A stretch of DNA of 64,000 nt from Pseudomonas sp. TTU2014-080ASC (GTDB lineage Bacteria; Pseudomonadota; Gammaproteobacteria; Pseudomonadales; Pseudomonadaceae). The position numbers were made by a program, and so were the translations under genes. Shown one piece after another: positions 1 through 8,805 of this stretch. The notes below the pieces were generated by a model. That model had not been told where the DNA came from and searched no databases. It was given only the letters and a program-made list of their open reading frames with translations. The stretch's first letter is position 1. Each line of letters starts with the position of its first letter. The stretch covers positions 620,001 through 684,000 of the forward strand of contig NZ_LKKK01000002.1 in NCBI RefSeq assembly GCF_001446935.1. Direction: 5' to 3'.

Positions 1-70
1 GCAGGCTGTCAGCCATTGTCAGCTCTAGGGGGGCGGATGTGCCGTCGGTACGGATCAACTGGTGTTTCAT
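1..70 (-). CDS. 5' end of a gene downstream of tadC, cut by the window edge
   Basis: An ATG at 70-68 overlaps the tadC stop codon in an ATGA arrangement and opens a frame of 23 residues that runs off the window. The visible start (MKHQLIRTDG...) has no lipoprotein or signal-peptide look, so it does not clearly match a typical TadD lipoprotein, although tadD is the usual gene at this position. The tight overlap says it is translated as part of the Tad operon. No function can be given from this fragment. Confidence 0.5.
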   Translation of the reverse strand, partial: MKHQLIRTDGTSAPLELTMADSL

Positions 71-948
71 CAGGCTTCCCCGAGGAACTTAACCACGATC
101 GGGAACAGCAGGATCACGAAGGTCAGCGGGAAGATGAAGGTGATCAGCGGGATGATCAGTTTGACCGGTGCCTGCATGGCGGTTTTCTCTGCGCGCTGGA
201 AGCGTTCTTCCAGACGCTGCTGGGCTTGAATCTGCAGGGTGTTGCGCAGGCTGCTGCCCATTTTTTCCGCTTGAATCACTGAGCGCACGAAGGTGGACAG
301 GTCTTTGAGGTTGACCCGCTCATCCATGCGGTTGAGTGCTTCGGCGCGGGGCAGACCGGAACGGATGTCACGCAGCACGATACGAAACTCGTTCTTCATG
401 GCGCCGTCAGGGCCTTTGTCCACGGCCTGTTGCAATGCGCCGAGGAAGTTCAGACCGGCATCCACGCACATGGTCAGGTATTCGAGGAACACCGGCAGGT
501 TGCGGACAATGTCGCGGTCGCGGCGTTTATGCATGTCGGTGATCCACATCCACGGCAGCGCTGCACCGAGAAACATCATCACCAGCACCACGGGCCAAAT
601 AATGCCGCTCTTGCCACTGGCCATCGGCAGGATGGAAATCAGTGGGAACAGCACCGCCATGGTGATGCACAGGGCGAGAAATTCTTCGGCCGTGAGCACA
701 TACAGGGCACCGGTTTTTTGCAGGCGCACGTCCAGTTTGTCCATCAAACGCGGTGGCATGTTGCTGCAAAAGTGATGGCTGACCAAACGCACCAGCGGCC
801 AGATCGGACGAATCCACCCGGGCACCGGGTCCATGTAGGCGCGGTTTTCGTCAGGCAGTAGCGACAGCAGAGAGATGATCAGCAGCAGCGTGCAGGTGAC
901 GGTAACGCCGAGGCTGGCGCTGCTGAGCAGGACAAGGATCTCGTTCAT
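70..948 (-). CDS. tadC: TadC-like inner-membrane platform protein (type II secretion F family)
   Basis: This is a 292-residue integral membrane protein of the GspF/TadC family. It should form the inner-membrane platform of the Flp pilus machine together with TadB. Hydrophobic segments lie near residues 8-30, 95-135 and at the C-terminus (about 265-288), with a cytoplasmic T2SSF domain between (including EYLTMCVDAGLNFLGALQQ). The gene follows tadB after two bases and overlaps the next gene by four, so it is in one operon. TadB and TadC are paralogues; assignment here rests on order (tadA-tadB-tadC) and family features. Confidence 0.85.
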   Translation of the reverse strand: MNEILVLLSSASLGVTVTCTLLLIISLLSLLPDENRAYMDPVPGWIRPIWPLVRLVSHHFCSNMPPRLMDKLDVRLQKTGALYVLTAEEFLALCITMAVLFPLISILPMASGKSGIIWPVVLVMMFLGAALPWMWITDMHKRRDRDIVRNLPVFLEYLTMCVDAGLNFLGALQQAVDKGPDGAMKNEFRIVLRDIRSGLPRAEALNRMDERVNLKDLSTFVRSVIQAEKMGSSLRNTLQIQAQQRLEERFQRAEKTAMQAPVKLIIPLITFIFPLTFVILLFPIVVKFLGEA

Positions 949-950
949 GA

Positions 951-1808
951 TTAGGCGTCGATCGTGGTGATTTTACGAATGAACAAGAAGCCCAGAACTT
1001 CCATGATGACCATGACGGTCAACACGATCAGGCCGTTGCGTGTGGTGTACAGCTGGCTCATGGCTTCCGGCTCAATCACGCTGAGAATGCCGGCGAGAAA
1101 GATCGGCAACATCGCCATGAACGTACCTTGCGCTTTCCCCTGAGCAGTCAGGCTGTCGATCTTGCCTTCCATCACCCGTTTACGGCGCAGCATGGCGGCC
1201 ATGGAGTTGATGGTTTCTACCAGGTTGCCACCCACTTCACGGCTGATACGAATCGCCGAACTGGCCATGATGAAGGAGGGCAGCGGCAGACGTTGTTCCA
1301 GCTTGAGCAGGGCGTCTTCGAGGGTGATACCGAGGCGGATGTTTTTGATCAGCAGGCCGAACTCCTGATTCAGCGGAGCAGGTGATTGCTGCACCACGTT
1401 CTCCAGCGCCATGTTCAGGCTGGCACCGGATTGCAGGCTGCTGGAGAGCAGCATGAAGGCGTCGGGCAGCTGTTCTTCGAACTTCTTCAGGCGGGTTTTA
1501 CGCATCTGATTGATGATCAGCTTCGGTACAAACAGCATCAGCACCGCACCGGCAATGGTGACCACCAGGATGTTGAACACCACATGCAGAAACAGCGGGA
1601 CCAGCACCATCAGCATGGCGTTGACGATAAAGAACTGTTTACCGCTGGCGAAGATGAACATATCCGCCATTTCCAGTTCGGTACTGCGGGAGAACTGGCT
1701 GCGGTAGAAGGCCAGGTGATCGCTGACCTTGTCCGTGAGCAGCATGGCGGCGGCAAAACCCGCCACCGCCAGTAACAACGCGCAGAGATAGAGCAGCAAC
1801 TCAGACAT
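951..1808 (-). CDS. tadB: TadB-like inner-membrane platform protein (type II secretion F family)
   Basis: This 285-residue protein belongs to the same T2SSF family as TadC. It has an N-terminal membrane helix (about 4-26), a pair of helices around 58-95, a cytoplasmic domain with the typical LPDAFMLLSSSLQSGASL stretch, and two C-terminal helices. With TadC it is expected to couple the TadA ATPase to pilin extraction from the inner membrane. Its ATG lies inside the 3' end of tadA (8-nt overlap), which suggests translational coupling. Confidence 0.87.
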   Translation of the reverse strand: MSELLLYLCALLLAVAGFAAAMLLTDKVSDHLAFYRSQFSRSTELEMADMFIFASGKQFFIVNAMLMVLVPLFLHVVFNILVVTIAGAVLMLFVPKLIINQMRKTRLKKFEEQLPDAFMLLSSSLQSGASLNMALENVVQQSPAPLNQEFGLLIKNIRLGITLEDALLKLEQRLPLPSFIMASSAIRISREVGGNLVETINSMAAMLRRKRVMEGKIDSLTAQGKAQGTFMAMLPIFLAGILSVIEPEAMSQLYTTRNGLIVLTVMVIMEVLGFLFIRKITTIDA

Positions 1809-3447
1809 GGCGGGGGTCCGTACGGAAAATGTCCATGTTCACCGGAATGCCACGATCTCTCAGCTCTTCGTAGAACTCAGGGATCAGGCCGGTGGCCTGG
1901 TAGTAACCCTTAACCCGTCCGTTCTCATCGAAACCTTGCTGTTGGAAGCTGAAGATTTCGTTGAGTTGGATGGTGCTTTGTTCCATGCCGGTGATTTCGG
2001 TGATGCTGGTGATGCGACGGGAACCGTCACCGAAACGTGTTTGCTGGACGATGATCTGCACCGCCGAGGCGATCTGTTCACGGATCGCCTGTACCGGCAG
2101 GTCCATACCGGCCATCAGCACCATCACTTCAAGACGACGCAGCATGTCCCGTGGTGAGTTGGCGTGGCCGGTGGTCAGTGAGCCGTCGTGACCGGTGTTC
2201 ATCGCCTGCAGCATGTCCAGGGCTTCACCGCCCCGGCACTCGCCGACCACGATACGGTCAGGTCGCATACGTAGACAGTTACGCACCAGGTCACGGATGG
2301 TGACCTGACCTTTGCCTTCCATGTTCGCCGGGCGGGCTTCCAGCGCCACCACGTGTGGTTGCACCAGTTTCAGTTCGGCGGCGTCTTCCACCGTCACCAC
2401 CCGTTCTTCCATGGGGATGAAGTTGGAGAGGATGTTCAGCAGTGTGGTTTTACCGGAACCGGTACCACCGGATACCACGATGTTCATGCGCTGCTCTACC
2501 GCTGTGCGCAGGAACTCCACCATCGGTTCGTTGATCGAGCCGTACTTGAGCAGGTCGTCGGTGGTGAGCTTCTTTTCGGAGAACTTACGAATGGTCAGGC
2601 ACGGGCCGCGTAAGGCCAGCGGCGGGATGATGGCGTTGACCCGTGAGCCGTCTTTAAGGCGGGCGTCGACCATCGGCGAGCTTTCGTCAATACGGCGACC
2701 CAACGGCGAGATGATCCGCTCGATGGTGGACAGAACCGCTGCGTTGGAGCTGAAGTTGATCGGTGTGCGTTCCAATCGGCCTGCGCGTTCAACATAAATA
2801 TCGTTGTGGGCGTTGACCATGATCTCGCTGACGGTTTTGTCGGCCAGCAAGTCTTCCAATGGACCGAGGCCAACCGCTTCATCCAACACGATCTTGCGCA
2901 GCACATCGGTGCTGATGTTGGACGGCAGGCGTGTGACGACTTGTTCGATGATGCCGTCGATCAACTCGGACAGTGTTTCGCGGACTTCATCCGGGCCCAA
3001 ATCATCCAGATTCATCCGGCGCAAATCGAGCGCACGGAACAATTCGGTGTGAATGAACTGCGACCACTCCATGTAGGGCAGCTCGTCCTCTGGCTCAAGT
3101 TCCAGCGTGTCGTGCTCATGGACTTCAGGCAGCTTTTCTTCGCTGACCTTCTGTTCCAGAGAATTCACGCGGATGTGGTAGCCGCCGATGGCGATGACAT
3201 CGGTGGGGGCCAGCGGGCCGTGGCGATTGACGATCTGGCCGTTGACCCGTACTTCGTAGCCGCGGCTGACGTCTTCGACAAATAGCCCGGCAAGGCACTG
3301 CTCGATCCGGGCGTGGACAGGCGCGACTTTCCAGCCGCGCAGTCTGACCAGTCCGGTTCGTGCTTTGCCCAGCTCGCATGTGGCGCTGGCGCAGCTCAGT
3401 TTGTCGACTGGCTGACCATCCTTGTAAGTGACTTCTATCTCAAACAT
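1801..3447 (-). CDS. tadA: TadA/CpaF secretion ATPase with N-terminal FHA domain
   Basis: This 548-residue protein is the assembly ATPase of the Flp/Tad pilus. Residues about 1-96 look like a forkhead-associated (FHA) domain: GK near 27, a GWK-x4-H stretch, [13 protein letters not shown] and an IGGYHIRV end. Residues about 125-530 are a CpaF-type type II/IV secretion ATPase with Walker A GGTGSGKT at 327-334, a Walker B/Asp-box region ([16 protein letters not shown]) and a His-box ([14 protein letters not shown]). A Shine-Dalgarno sequence GAGG precedes the ATG. FHA domains bind phosphothreonine, so localisation or activity may depend on phosphorylation. No tadZ lies next to it; the FHA domain could take over polar recruitment, but that is inference. 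Confidence 0.93.
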   Translation of the reverse strand: MFEIEVTYKDGQPVDKLSCASATCELGKARTGLVRLRGWKVAPVHARIEQCLAGLFVEDVSRGYEVRVNGQIVNRHGPLAPTDVIAIGGYHIRVNSLEQKVSEEKLPEVHEHDTLELEPEDELPYMEWSQFIHTELFRALDLRRMNLDDLGPDEVRETLSELIDGIIEQVVTRLPSNISTDVLRKIVLDEAVGLGPLEDLLADKTVSEIMVNAHNDIYVERAGRLERTPINFSSNAAVLSTIERIISPLGRRIDESSPMVDARLKDGSRVNAIIPPLALRGPCLTIRKFSEKKLTTDDLLKYGSINEPMVEFLRTAVEQRMNIVVSGGTGSGKTTLLNILSNFIPMEERVVTVEDAAELKLVQPHVVALEARPANMEGKGQVTIRDLVRNCLRMRPDRIVVGECRGGEALDMLQAMNTGHDGSLTTGHANSPRDMLRRLEVMVLMAGMDLPVQAIREQIASAVQIIVQQTRFGDGSRRITSITEITGMEQSTIQLNEIFSFQQQGFDENGRVKGYYQATGLIPEFYEELRDRGIPVNMDIFRTDPRHV

Positions 3448-3454
3448 GGACGCC

Positions 3455-4942
3455 TCAGTCGATCAGCTCGATGTTGCTGTAGGATTTCTGGTACTTACGG
3501 ATCATCTCGTCTTGCTGTTTCAGGGCTTCTTCATTAACCGAGCCTGGGCCGTTGGTCAGCAGGCGTGGGGTGATGAAGATCACCAGCTCGGTGCGCTTGC
3601 CCTGAGCACTTTTGTTACGGAACAGGCCACCGATCAGCGGCAGGTCTTTGAGGAAGGCGATACCTTCAACGGTGACTTGGCTGTCTTCGGATACCAGACC
3701 CGACAGCACCAGAGTTTCGCCGACTTTCAGCTGAACTTCGTTCTCGGTGCGGCGGGTTTTAAAGGCCGGATAGCCCTGCACCTGGTTGGCTTTGTCGACC
3801 TGGCTGATTTCCGCTTTCACGTGGGTGGAAACCATCTCACTGCCGTACAGCTGCGGGGCAATGTTGAGCAGCACACCGTAGTCTTTGTACTCAACGGACG
3901 GGCCGTTCATGCTGCTGGTAACCACCGGGACCTGACCACCCACGGTCAGTTCGGCTTTACCGCCGCTGCGAGCGCTCAGGCGTGGTGAGGCGAGGGTTAG
4001 GGCGGAGCCGTTTTTCTCCAGCAGGTTGATGCGGGAAGTCAGCTCACTGGCGATGCCCCAGTAAGCGTGTGAGCCTGCATCGCCAACGGTGGCGTTGAGG
4101 CCTTTGAAGGTATCCCCGGCGAACTGGCTGCGGTACAGGTTGTTGGTGCCGCCATCGGCGTTAAACGCCAGGCTCGGACCATTGATAGTGGTGCTCCAGT
4201 TAACGCCCAGCTCTTCCACTTCGTCTTTAGCGAACTCAGTGATGCGCACATCGAAGTAGATCATCGGCGCGAGGAATTCGGACATCTCCTGAGCTAGAAC
4301 CAATACATCCGGGTAGCGCTCTTCGAGCAGACCGATACGGGCCATGTCGATTTCGTGCAGGTCGCCGTCAATCACGATCTGGCGACCTACCGGTTTGATC
4401 TTGATACCGGGAATATGGCTGAGCATGGCCTGCACTTCAGCCAGGATTTCTGCTGAGTCGACCTTGGTGGCTGCGCCACCTTGTTCTTCTGCCAGAACCA
4501 AGACGTTGTCATAGAACTTGGCGGCTTCTTTTACGCGGTTCAGGTACTCCGGGCTCAGACGACCTTCGAGCACAACCTGGCGGCCGACAGTGCGGATTTT
4601 CAGGCCCGGGATGTTGGACAGCATGGCTTTGAGTTCTGCCTGTTGGCGGTAACCGTTGGCTTTGGCGACGACCACGCTCATCTTGTGGCGGGTACCGTCA
4701 TCGAACCAGAAGTGCACAGTGGTTTCGCCGTCTTTCTGCGCGGTTACGACCACTTCCTCGTTCTTCAGCATGGTAGCGCTGATGATCTCGACGTTACCCA
4801 CGGCAACACGCTCGACGCCCGGTGCTTCAAGCACACTGACGTCGCCGTCATACAGGACGATGGAAGGTGGGAGGTCATAGGCCTGGGCACTCACTCCCCA
4901 GGCCGTGGCGCAGAAGAACCCCAAAGCTTTTTGAATATTCAT
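3455..4942 (-). CDS. rcpA: RcpA/CpaC outer-membrane secretin of the Tad pilus
   Basis: This 495-residue protein begins with a signal peptide (cleavage likely after SAQA, residues 18-21). It continues with a pilus-assembly N-terminal domain, two BON-like segments that resemble each other (around 108-140 and 170-205, each containing IPGxKIxxVGRQxVxxG), and a C-terminal secretin domain with VPVV and the conserved LSGL..FLKDLPLIGGLFRNK region. It should form the outer-membrane pore for the Flp fibre. A GGGG ribosome-binding site precedes the ATG. It lies 7 bp upstream of tadA and 67 bp downstream of rcpC. The length fits the CpaC family. Confidence 0.92.
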   Translation of the reverse strand: MNIQKALGFFCATAWGVSAQAYDLPPSIVLYDGDVSVLEAPGVERVAVGNVEIISATMLKNEEVVVTAQKDGETTVHFWFDDGTRHKMSVVVAKANGYRQQAELKAMLSNIPGLKIRTVGRQVVLEGRLSPEYLNRVKEAAKFYDNVLVLAEEQGGAATKVDSAEILAEVQAMLSHIPGIKIKPVGRQIVIDGDLHEIDMARIGLLEERYPDVLVLAQEMSEFLAPMIYFDVRITEFAKDEVEELGVNWSTTINGPSLAFNADGGTNNLYRSQFAGDTFKGLNATVGDAGSHAYWGIASELTSRINLLEKNGSALTLASPRLSARSGGKAELTVGGQVPVVTSSMNGPSVEYKDYGVLLNIAPQLYGSEMVSTHVKAEISQVDKANQVQGYPAFKTRRTENEVQLKVGETLVLSGLVSEDSQVTVEGIAFLKDLPLIGGLFRNKSAQGKRTELVIFITPRLLTNGPGSVNEEALKQQDEMIRKYQKSYSNIELID

Positions 4943-5009
4943 TGTTGCCCCAGCGTATTACGCAGATAAATTGTGTCCCGTGCCGGTAGCCCGGCACGGT
5001 ATTGCCTTG

Positions 5010-7049
5010 TTATTCCTGACGCAGGGTCTTAACCGGAAGAACCCCTTCTTTACCGGTACCGCCAGGGATGAACTGGATCATCCGGGCAGCTTCGGTGCGC
5101 TTATTGGCTGTTGTGTCAGTGGCTTTTGGCGGTTCCAGACCGATGGTTACGCCGCGGTACAGCACGTTGCCATTGGCATCGACAATCTTGCCGTCGACCA
5201 GCTTGCCGATCAGCTTGCCGTCCATGCCGTAGACCGAGTCACCACGCAGCACGCCGATGATGTTGCCGCTGGCGTCGCGCACCACTTGCACCATGTCTTT
5301 TTCGACACCGACTTCAGCGCCCTGAATGGTGTTACCGGAGAGGTCCTGAATCTGGCCATCTTTTACGGTACCGACCTTGCGGCCCTGGGCGTCGATGATG
5401 TCGTTGCCGGAAACAGTGCCAATGACATTGCCCTGGGCGTCACGGACGACGCGGGTGTTGTCAGCCACCGGGCGACCGTCTTTATCGAGCATGGTCTGCT
5501 CGACTTTGCCGATGACTTTGCCGCTGCTGTCGACGACCTGACCGTCTTTGACCGTGCCCAGGACTTTGCCGTTGGCATCCACCAGCTTGCCGTCTTTAAC
5601 GGTGCCGATGATCTTGCCGTCCTTGTCACGGACGACTTCGCCCATTTCGCTGACCACTTTGTTGTTGGCGTCGAGAACAACAGTGCTCACTTCGCCCATC
5701 TTCTTGCCGTCCAGGCCGATGGCTTGTCCGTCACGGTAATGACCGACCAGGTTGCCCTTCTCGTCATGGATTTCATCACCCACGCGGTAGCCGGTGATGT
5801 TGCCGTTGGCATCACGTACAACCTGACGTTCACGGTTGGTTTCAGTGGTGGTGGCCGGCTGTACTTGTGAGGTGCTCATGTCGATGACACGGCCGTGCTC
5901 ATCCAGTGCCACGTTCTTCTGGATACTGCCCAGGGTGCTGCCGTCCAGACCAACAGCTTTGCCGTCAACAATAGTGCCGATGGCATTGCCGGAGGCATCC
6001 ACTACTTTGCCGTCGACTACGCGGCCAATGACGTTGCCCTGTGCATCACGCACTACGGTGGCTTTTTCGCGCATGCGCAGGATCGGGTCATCCGGCGACA
6101 AACCGCGAACGATACGTCCCATCACTTTGCCGTCCAGGCCAATTGCCTGACCGTCAACGATCTTGCCGATAATCTTGCCGTTGGCATCAACAATGTTGTC
6201 GCCGACGATGCGCCCCAGCAGGTTGCCTTCGGCATCCAGCACCACATCCACGGTTTCAACCGGTGGTGGATCAAGCAGGTTGGCCACAGTGACCTGGCCG
6301 AGGCTGGCATTGCTGGTGTCTTTCGGGTGACGCAGTACCGCTACCAGATCGCCTGACTTCTCTGCCAGCTCGACCCGTGCCACTTGTGCAGGGGTGAGCA
6401 TCAGCGACAGGGTGGAGAAGTTCATGTTGAAGCCGTCTGGCGTGGTGCGGTCGTAAAAGTTCTCGTATTTACGGCCTTTGGAGTCTTCGCGGCCCGCTGC
6501 CAGTACGGCCACGTCTTCGAGGACCGTCATCACCACATCGTCGGCATAATTCGGCTGGGCCTGCAGGCCCACATCTGCTGCCGAGAAGGTGCCGAGCAGG
6601 TCGATGCGATCACCCGGACGCAGCATGCCGTCGAACGAGTTGATCTTGCTGACCTTGACGGTTTTAACCCGTTTACCCAGCTCGACGTTTTCCGAGAAGC
6701 GGGTAACGCCGTCACGCTCAACCGCATCCCAGGTAATCGGACGGCCCTTTTGCAGTTCCATCAGGGTCATGCGGCCTTCCAGGCGTGGCCAGTCTTCGGC
6801 CATCACTGCGTTGGAGGGCAAGTACTCGCGCGGAACATCCAATACGGCAACCAGCTCGCGTTTGATCGTCTGCGATTTGCCGATGTTGTTATTGGGGACA
6901 ATCACCGACAACTTGACCTGGTTGGCCGGGCGGTAGGCGGCTTTGTACTGAGATTCTTTGGCCTTCAGATAGGCCCAGCCCAGTAGTGCTGCAAGCACGC
7001 CACACGCGATGGCGATGATCAGCAGTTTTTTTCCTGAAACAGATGACAT
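5010..7049 (-). CDS. rcpC: RcpC/CpaB Tad pilus protein with a giant C-terminal repeat domain
   Basis: The first 260 residues are a normal CpaB/RcpC protein: an N-terminal membrane anchor (about 8-25), an SAF domain and the RcpC domain with LRPGDRIDLLGTF. Usual family members end near 260-320 residues; this one has 679. The extra part is a tandem array of about 16-residue units of the form V-x-D-x-x-G-(N/K)-x-(I/V)-G-x-V-x-(D/G)-G, arranged in about six groups of three. The third unit of a group often carries GLDGK. The start is set at the third in-frame ATG because GGGGAG stands five bases before it. RcpC is thought to sit in the periplasm with the secretin; the repeats probably form an extended beta structure. 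Confidence 0.9.
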   Translation of the reverse strand: MSSVSGKKLLIIAIACGVLAALLGWAYLKAKESQYKAAYRPANQVKLSVIVPNNNIGKSQTIKRELVAVLDVPREYLPSNAVMAEDWPRLEGRMTLMELQKGRPITWDAVERDGVTRFSENVELGKRVKTVKVSKINSFDGMLRPGDRIDLLGTFSAADVGLQAQPNYADDVVMTVLEDVAVLAAGREDSKGRKYENFYDRTTPDGFNMNFSTLSLMLTPAQVARVELAEKSGDLVAVLRHPKDTSNASLGQVTVANLLDPPPVETVDVVLDAEGNLLGRIVGDNIVDANGKIIGKIVDGQAIGLDGKVMGRIVRGLSPDDPILRMREKATVVRDAQGNVIGRVVDGKVVDASGNAIGTIVDGKAVGLDGSTLGSIQKNVALDEHGRVIDMSTSQVQPATTTETNRERQVVRDANGNITGYRVGDEIHDEKGNLVGHYRDGQAIGLDGKKMGEVSTVVLDANNKVVSEMGEVVRDKDGKIIGTVKDGKLVDANGKVLGTVKDGQVVDSSGKVIGKVEQTMLDKDGRPVADNTRVVRDAQGNVIGTVSGNDIIDAQGRKVGTVKDGQIQDLSGNTIQGAEVGVEKDMVQVVRDASGNIIGVLRGDSVYGMDGKLIGKLVDGKIVDANGNVLYRGVTIGLEPPKATDTTANKRTEAARMIQFIPGGTGKEGVLPVKTLRQE

Positions 7050-7138
7050 GTTTCTCCCCATCAAGCAAAGGCGCCCAGGGCGCAGTTCGAGCTCTTATTA
7101 ATGTGTGTATTGCCGTTTCGCGATTCTTAGGCTGGTGA

Positions 7139-8134
7139 TCAGAGGATCTGCCAGTCACCGTTAGCCAGACGTCGTACCGTTTTGCCTCCATTGCAGTCAG
7201 CACTGCTGGAGTCGACATAGCTGCTGGGGTTCAGGAATAGCTGGTCCCCAAAACCAAACGTATTCAGCATTCCGCTGGTCGTACCCGTACTCCAGTTGTT
7301 CTTGGTCACCACGCAGGGTTTGTATTTGTTAGGTTCGGAGATCGGCAGTTGCGGGTTCTCGTATTCGAGGGTGACCAGTTCACCCTCGATTTTTTTGGTC
7401 TGTGAGAAATCCTGGGTACTTTCTTGAACACTGCCTTCGCTGTAGATGTAGCCGCTGGCTTCGCGGCCGGATATAAACGGCTTACCGTTTTCATCCAGGC
7501 TGATTACCGGACGTGTTGCCACACCCGTGAGATTGGTGGGCTGCGGGTCAAGGCGTTTACGTGATACGGCGTCGTAGTAGTTGTCGTTGTAGAAGTAGGC
7601 AAAGCCGACCACGGCACCGTTGCGGCTCAGGGCGTGCAGCTGTAATGGGTTGCCTTGGTCGTCAGCCCACTCTGATCCGGTGGTGTAACCCGGAATGACT
7701 TCATTCGTCTCAAGGTCGACGAATTCGCACTGACCCACATCAGGACCTTCAGTTTTGCGCCGGCACCAGGCGATTTCTTTGCCGTTTTCGTCAACCAGTT
7801 TGTCATTGCGGTCGAGTGTGCCAACGGCCTGGCCGGTGGAATCAAATACGGTCGTTATGACGGGCGGATAGTCAGCAACCGGGTTGTTGACCGGTACTTC
7901 CGGTGTGTCGTCACCGTCGTCGCCATCACCCTCGTCGCGGGTGGGCGTACCTGTCTGGAACTTGGGGCTGCCGTAGATCTGCACCTTGTTCATTTCACTG
8001 GACTGGATGCGGTAGCTGTCCTGAACATTGCCAAACAGTTCGGTGACATCGGTGGTGGCGGCCAACAGCGCTGCGCCGGTTACGCCCAGCACTACCAGGT
8101 ATTCAGTCATGGACTGGCCAAGTTGCTTTTTCAT
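7139..8134 (-). CDS. Large TadE/F-like pseudopilin with a C-terminal secreted domain
   Basis: The 331-residue product starts with a type IVb pilin signal: G6 followed by QSMTEY, which puts Glu at +5 and Tyr at +6 after cleavage, then a hydrophobic helix (about 13-30). The rest is polar and extracytoplasmic, with an acidic linker near residues 70-85 and cysteines at several points. Residues about 95-125 (VFDSTGQAVGTL...LVDENGKEIA) match the repeat unit of the RcpC protein encoded next door. It is much longer than normal minor pilins. The ATG overlaps the upstream stop codon by one base (TGATG). It could be a minor pilin or tip adhesin; the exact role is not known. Confidence 0.75.
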   Translation of the reverse strand: MKKQLGQSMTEYLVVLGVTGAALLAATTDVTELFGNVQDSYRIQSSEMNKVQIYGSPKFQTGTPTRDEGDGDDGDDTPEVPVNNPVADYPPVITTVFDSTGQAVGTLDRNDKLVDENGKEIAWCRRKTEGPDVGQCEFVDLETNEVIPGYTTGSEWADDQGNPLQLHALSRNGAVVGFAYFYNDNYYDAVSRKRLDPQPTNLTGVATRPVISLDENGKPFISGREASGYIYSEGSVQESTQDFSQTKKIEGELVTLEYENPQLPISEPNKYKPCVVTKNNWSTGTTSGMLNTFGFGDQLFLNPSSYVDSSSADCNGGKTVRRLANGDWQIL

Positions 8135-8805
8135 CAACGATCCATCCTGTTGAGTAGCACTTGGGTTTTTTCTGCGTGACGCAGCAGGCCCACGGTCATC
8201 AGCTCGCGGCCTTTGGCGAAGTTAAGAACGGTGGCATTTTCCTGCTGGCTGCGCTGCTCCAGCTTCCAGCCCTGGTTGAGCAGTTCGGCTTCATACCAAG
8301 CGCGGGTAGCATGCATGGTGTCGTGGCTGAGGATCAGCACCATGCGGCCTTTGCGGATCTTGTCGTCGCTGCGCATGTCGCTGACCACCTCAGCATCCGG
8401 CGGAACCGGCATGCCGCTGCCAAGCTCAAGCGTCGCACCGCCGTTCTCGGGCGGATTGGTGATGGTCATGCGGCCATAACTGAAGCGGTCATTCTGTGCT
8501 TTGACCTGAACCATCATCATGCAGTCTTCGTTGATGTGCAGGATCTGGTCCCAGCCGTCGAACTCGGTGAAGTCGACGGCGTCAGCCCATTCGCCGGCGT
8601 AGAAGTCTTTAACGCCTGTTACCGAATTAGGCACACGGAATGCGCGGGCGTTGATCGGTGCGTGGTTCCACTGAATGTTTTCGCCGATGCTGCTGACGAG
8701 CATGTCGTCCATGCGTGGGAAATCGTCAAAGTCGCAGTCTGCCTGGGCTTGCAGGCAGATGCTCAGCGCCATCAGAGGCAAATAAGTGCGTATTAACTTA
8801 TTCAT
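8134..8805 (-). CDS. Secreted protein of unknown function in the Tad operon
   Basis: I do not recognise this family. The likely start is the ATG at 8805, which gives a 223-residue protein with a signal peptide (MNKLIRTYLPLMALSICLQA, cleavage near QA-D). An in-frame upstream extension exists but is Arg/Ser-rich and overlaps the previous gene, so it is not believed. The C-terminal 80 residues (an ARAWYEAELLNQGW stretch, then a FAKGRELMTVGLL stretch) look like a small alpha/beta domain. The gene overlaps both neighbours, so it is co-translated with the pseudopilins and is probably periplasmic. Confidence 0.65.
   Translation of the reverse strand: MNKLIRTYLPLMALSICLQAQADCDFDDFPRMDDMLVSSIGENIQWNHAPINARAFRVPNSVTGVKDFYAGEWADAVDFTEFDGWDQILHINEDCMMMVQVKAQNDRFSYGRMTITNPPENGGATLELGSGMPVPPDAEVVSDMRSDDKIRKGRMVLILSHDTMHATRAWYEAELLNQGWKLEQRSQQENATVLNFAKGRELMTVGLLRHAEKTQVLLNRMDR

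Noticed and set aside
4971..5870. Plus-strand frame of 299 codons opposite the RcpC repeats
   Set aside because: Periodic mirror of the repeat array, no independent evidence.
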